Shown: piece after piece, positions 62,399 through 64,000 of the stretch
Numbering within the stretch: the first letter of the stretch is position 1
Layout of the letters: every line of letters starts with the position of its first letter
NCBI GenBank assembly: GCA_034429215.1
Contig: DAOUGI010000098.1
Span: 21,260 to 85,259 of the forward strand
Origin: JAFGOG01 sp034429215
GTDB taxonomy: Bacteria > Chloroflexota > Anaerolineae > JAAYZQ01
Length of the DNA stretch: 64,000 nt
Direction of reading: 5' to 3'
Made by a program: the position numbers and the translations under genes
The notes under the pieces: generated by a model
Databases searched by the model: none
What the model saw: the letters and a program-made list of their open reading frames with translations, nothing else
Told to the model about the DNA's origin: nothing

Positions 62399-64000
62399 TC
62401 ATCTGTGGTCAGGAGGGGGCCATGGTGTCCCTGTGCCGTTAAAGATGAGCGGCACATAGTAGTAGAGGAAGGGCGATGAGACACAGATCTCATCGATCCA
62501 GGTAGCCGAGCCGCACCCGTTGGAGACGGTGAGCGTCACCGTGTAGCAGCCGGCCGCCGCGTAGGCGTGGACCGGGTCCTCCAGGGCCGACGTGTAGCCG
62601 TCGCCAAAGCCCCAGGCGAACGTCAGGTCGGGGCCGGTCGCCGTCGCGTCGAAGGTGACTGCGAGGCCGTTGACTGTGTAGGTCACATCGGCGATGGCCG
62701 CCGCCTCGAGCACCGTCAACTGCACCGGGACCGTCACTTCGGGCGTGTCGGGGTCGTTGCTCTCGATGAGCAGGCCGCCGTTGTAGACGCCCGCAGCGAG
62801 GCCGGTCGAGTCAAAGGTCACGTCGACCACAATGCACTCGCCGGCCGGCACAGTGCCTTCCAGCGGATCTTCGCTCAGCCACGGGATGTCGAACAACGTC
62901 ACCGTCTCACCGTAGCCGCGCACCATCCAGTTGCCGGGGAAGTAGGCGTCGATCAGCGTCCAGTTGTCGGGAGGCAGGACCGGCGGCGTGGGCGGCGGGC
63001 TGGCGTTCCACCAACCGGCCCACGACCGTGCCTGTGTCGCCGTCTGGTCGATCGAGGCTGGCCAGTAGCTCGTGCCTGGGGTCTCCATACCTATCACCCC
63101 AACGATCACATCACCCGGCCCTTCCAGGATGACCGGCGTCGCCAGATCGTAGACATTCCACGTATCCAGCGCCTGCACAGTGGTCGGGAAGGAAGCCAAG
63201 AAGTTCGCCCCCACCGCCGGGTCGTTATTGCCCGTCGTGTTCTCATAGACTATGAGAACGATGTCGTCGCCGACATTGACCAGGCCGACCGTGCTAAAGT
63301 AGATCTGGATCTGGTTCAGGGCGAAGGGAAAGTCGCCGGCGGCTGGCGTGAAGCGGTTGACCCACAGCATCTCGATCGTGCCGCCCAGGCCGATGTCGTT
63401 GTCGCGCGAGCCATCGTCCAGGATCAGGGTGATCGGCGCATCGACCACCGGCGGGTTCGTCTCCACGCTGGCTCCGCCTGCTGCCTCGAGCTTCAGCTCG
63501 ACCGGCCGGCTAACCTTCGGGCTGGCCGTCCGGCTGGCCAGCCTCATGGTCGACGACACCTCCGTCATCTCCCACTCCAGCGGCAGGTCACCGGTGTTGC
63601 AGATGGTGATCTGCTGCGTGGCGGTCGCGTCGGGGCACAGCTCCTCCGTCAGAGACGGCGGCGTTACCACGATGTTCTGCGGCGCCAGCACCGTCATCGT
63701 CAGCGGGACGATGACGAACGGCTCGTCGGGATCGTTCGACTCGACGCACAGGTTGGCGGTGTAGGTGCCCGATGCCATGGCGGTGGAGTCAAACGTCACG
63801 TCGACCGGGAAGGTGCCATAGCCGGGCGTGGTGCCGCTGATCGGATCGACCGTGGCCCACGGGATGTCCACCGGCTCGCACTCGGGCGGCGGCTCGACAC
63901 TGCTCGTCTCGCCATACCCGCGCACCATCCAGTTGCCGGGGAAGTAGGCGTCGATCAGCGTCCAGTTTTCGGGCGGCAGGATCGGCGGGCTGGGCGGCGG
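62399..64000 (-). CDS. Large secreted repeat protein with C-terminal PKD domain (partial, 5' end beyond window)
   Basis: The frame is open to base 64000, so the start is outside. The visible 533 residues contain repeated units: the phrase LIDAYFPGNWMVRGYGE occurs twice, 334 codons apart, with 50 identical nucleotides. Ig-like/ASH-type segments (VDVTFDSTAMASGTYTANL, IESNDPDTPEVTVPVQLTV) follow each unit. A PKD domain (AWGFGDGYTS, VHAYAAAGCYTVTLTVSN) precedes the end, which reads YYYVPLIFNG, a motif I recall at the C-terminus of many Chloroflexota secreted proteins. It is probably surface-attached or secreted; the catalytic or adhesive function is not visible in this part. Confidence 0.82.
   Translation of the reverse strand, partial: PPPSPPILPPENWTLIDAYFPGNWMVRGYGETSSVEPPPECEPVDIPWATVDPISGTTPGYGTFPVDVTFDSTAMASGTYTANLCVESNDPDEPFVIVPLTMTVLAPQNIVVTPPSLTEELCPDATATQQITICNTGDLPLEWEMTEVSSTMRLASRTASPKVSRPVELKLEAAGGASVETNPPVVDAPITLILDDGSRDNDIGLGGTIEMLWVNRFTPAAGDFPFALNQIQIYFSTVGLVNVGDDIVLIVYENTTGNNDPAVGANFLASFPTTVQALDTWNVYDLATPVILEGPGDVIVGVIGMETPGTSYWPASIDQTATQARSWAGWWNASPPPTPPVLPPDNWTLIDAYFPGNWMVRGYGETVTLFDIPWLSEDPLEGTVPAGECIVVDVTFDSTGLAAGVYNGGLLIESNDPDTPEVTVPVQLTVLEAAAIADVTYTVNGLAVTFDATATGPDLTFAWGFGDGYTSALEDPVHAYAAAGCYTVTLTVSNGCGSATWIDEICVSSPFLYYYVPLIFNGTGTPWPPPDHR

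Overview
The window is 64 kb of GC-rich (by eye a little over 60%) bacterial chromosome with short gaps and many start/stop overlaps. Gene content (ferredoxin-dependent 2-oxoacid oxidoreductase, split saccharopine-pathway enzymes, archaeal-type phosphoglycerate mutase, Opp transporter, GerW-like proteins, a large secreted PKD protein ending near a YYVPLIF motif) and base composition suggest a Chloroflexota bacterium, perhaps Anaerolineae or Caldilineae. This is an inference; there is no rRNA in the window. I see no phage, transposase, integrase or CRISPR array.

The most notable region is 6.6-9.05 kb. It is a compact minus-strand operon of CoA-binding protein, YuzD-like protein, two-domain protein disulfide oxidoreductase (PDO), ferredoxin-like protein and glutaredoxin-PDZ protein. 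Three of the five genes are each cut by a single in-frame TGA. In the PDO and the glutaredoxin the TGA sits exactly where the first cysteine of a CPYC redox motif belongs (TGA-Pro-Tyr-Cys). In the YuzD-like gene it makes Cys-Gly-TGA. Each TGA is followed by a hairpin whose small, G-containing loop begins 18-24 nt downstream, as expected for bacterial SECIS elements. I read all three as selenoproteins that ordinary gene calling would split into fragments. The operon has a consensus TTGACA-17-TATAAT promoter, a CsoR/CstR-like C4-TA-G4 operator at the likely start of transcription, and a rho-independent terminator.

Layout: 0-3.7 kb, end of a phosphate butyryltransferase gene, then a four-subunit 2-oxoacid:ferredoxin oxidoreductase and an MBL-fold hydrolase. 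3.7-6.6 kb (minus), membrane protein, Fpg, Maf and HIT protein. 6.6-9.05 kb, selenoprotein operon. 9.1-17.5 kb (minus), complete kdp potassium operon with two extra small genes. 17.9-20.6 kb (plus), a KimA-type potassium importer behind a structured leader, plus a second KdpE-like regulator. 20.6-26.3 kb (minus), Opp-type ABC transporter. 26.7-33.1 kb (plus), DUF4476-like protein, lysine catabolism (LKR, SDH, ornithine aminotransferase), epimerase and acetyltransferase. 33.1-44.3 kb (minus), Tex, a solute-binding protein/histidine kinase pair, tRNA-Lys, a two-component system, galactokinase, ApgM and a sugar ABC ATPase. 44.7-49.3 kb (plus), two acetyltransferases and a calcium-type P-ATPase. 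49.3-53.1 kb (minus), acyl-CoA dehydrogenase, a double GNAT protein and small membrane proteins. 53.3-61.4 kb (plus), two GerW-like proteins, a eukaryotic-type topoisomerase IB, GalT, and a serine-glyoxylate/glycerate gene group. 61.5-64 kb (minus), NAD kinase and a large repeat-containing secreted protein that runs off the window.

Functional themes are thiol/selenol redox control, potassium homeostasis, amino-acid and peptide catabolism through ferredoxin, and the Leloir pathway (galK and galT 14 kb apart). The second standout is the 585-aa topoisomerase IB. It has the eukaryotic N-terminal core, the linker coiled coil and all five catalytic residues, unlike the short poxvirus-like enzymes usual in bacteria.
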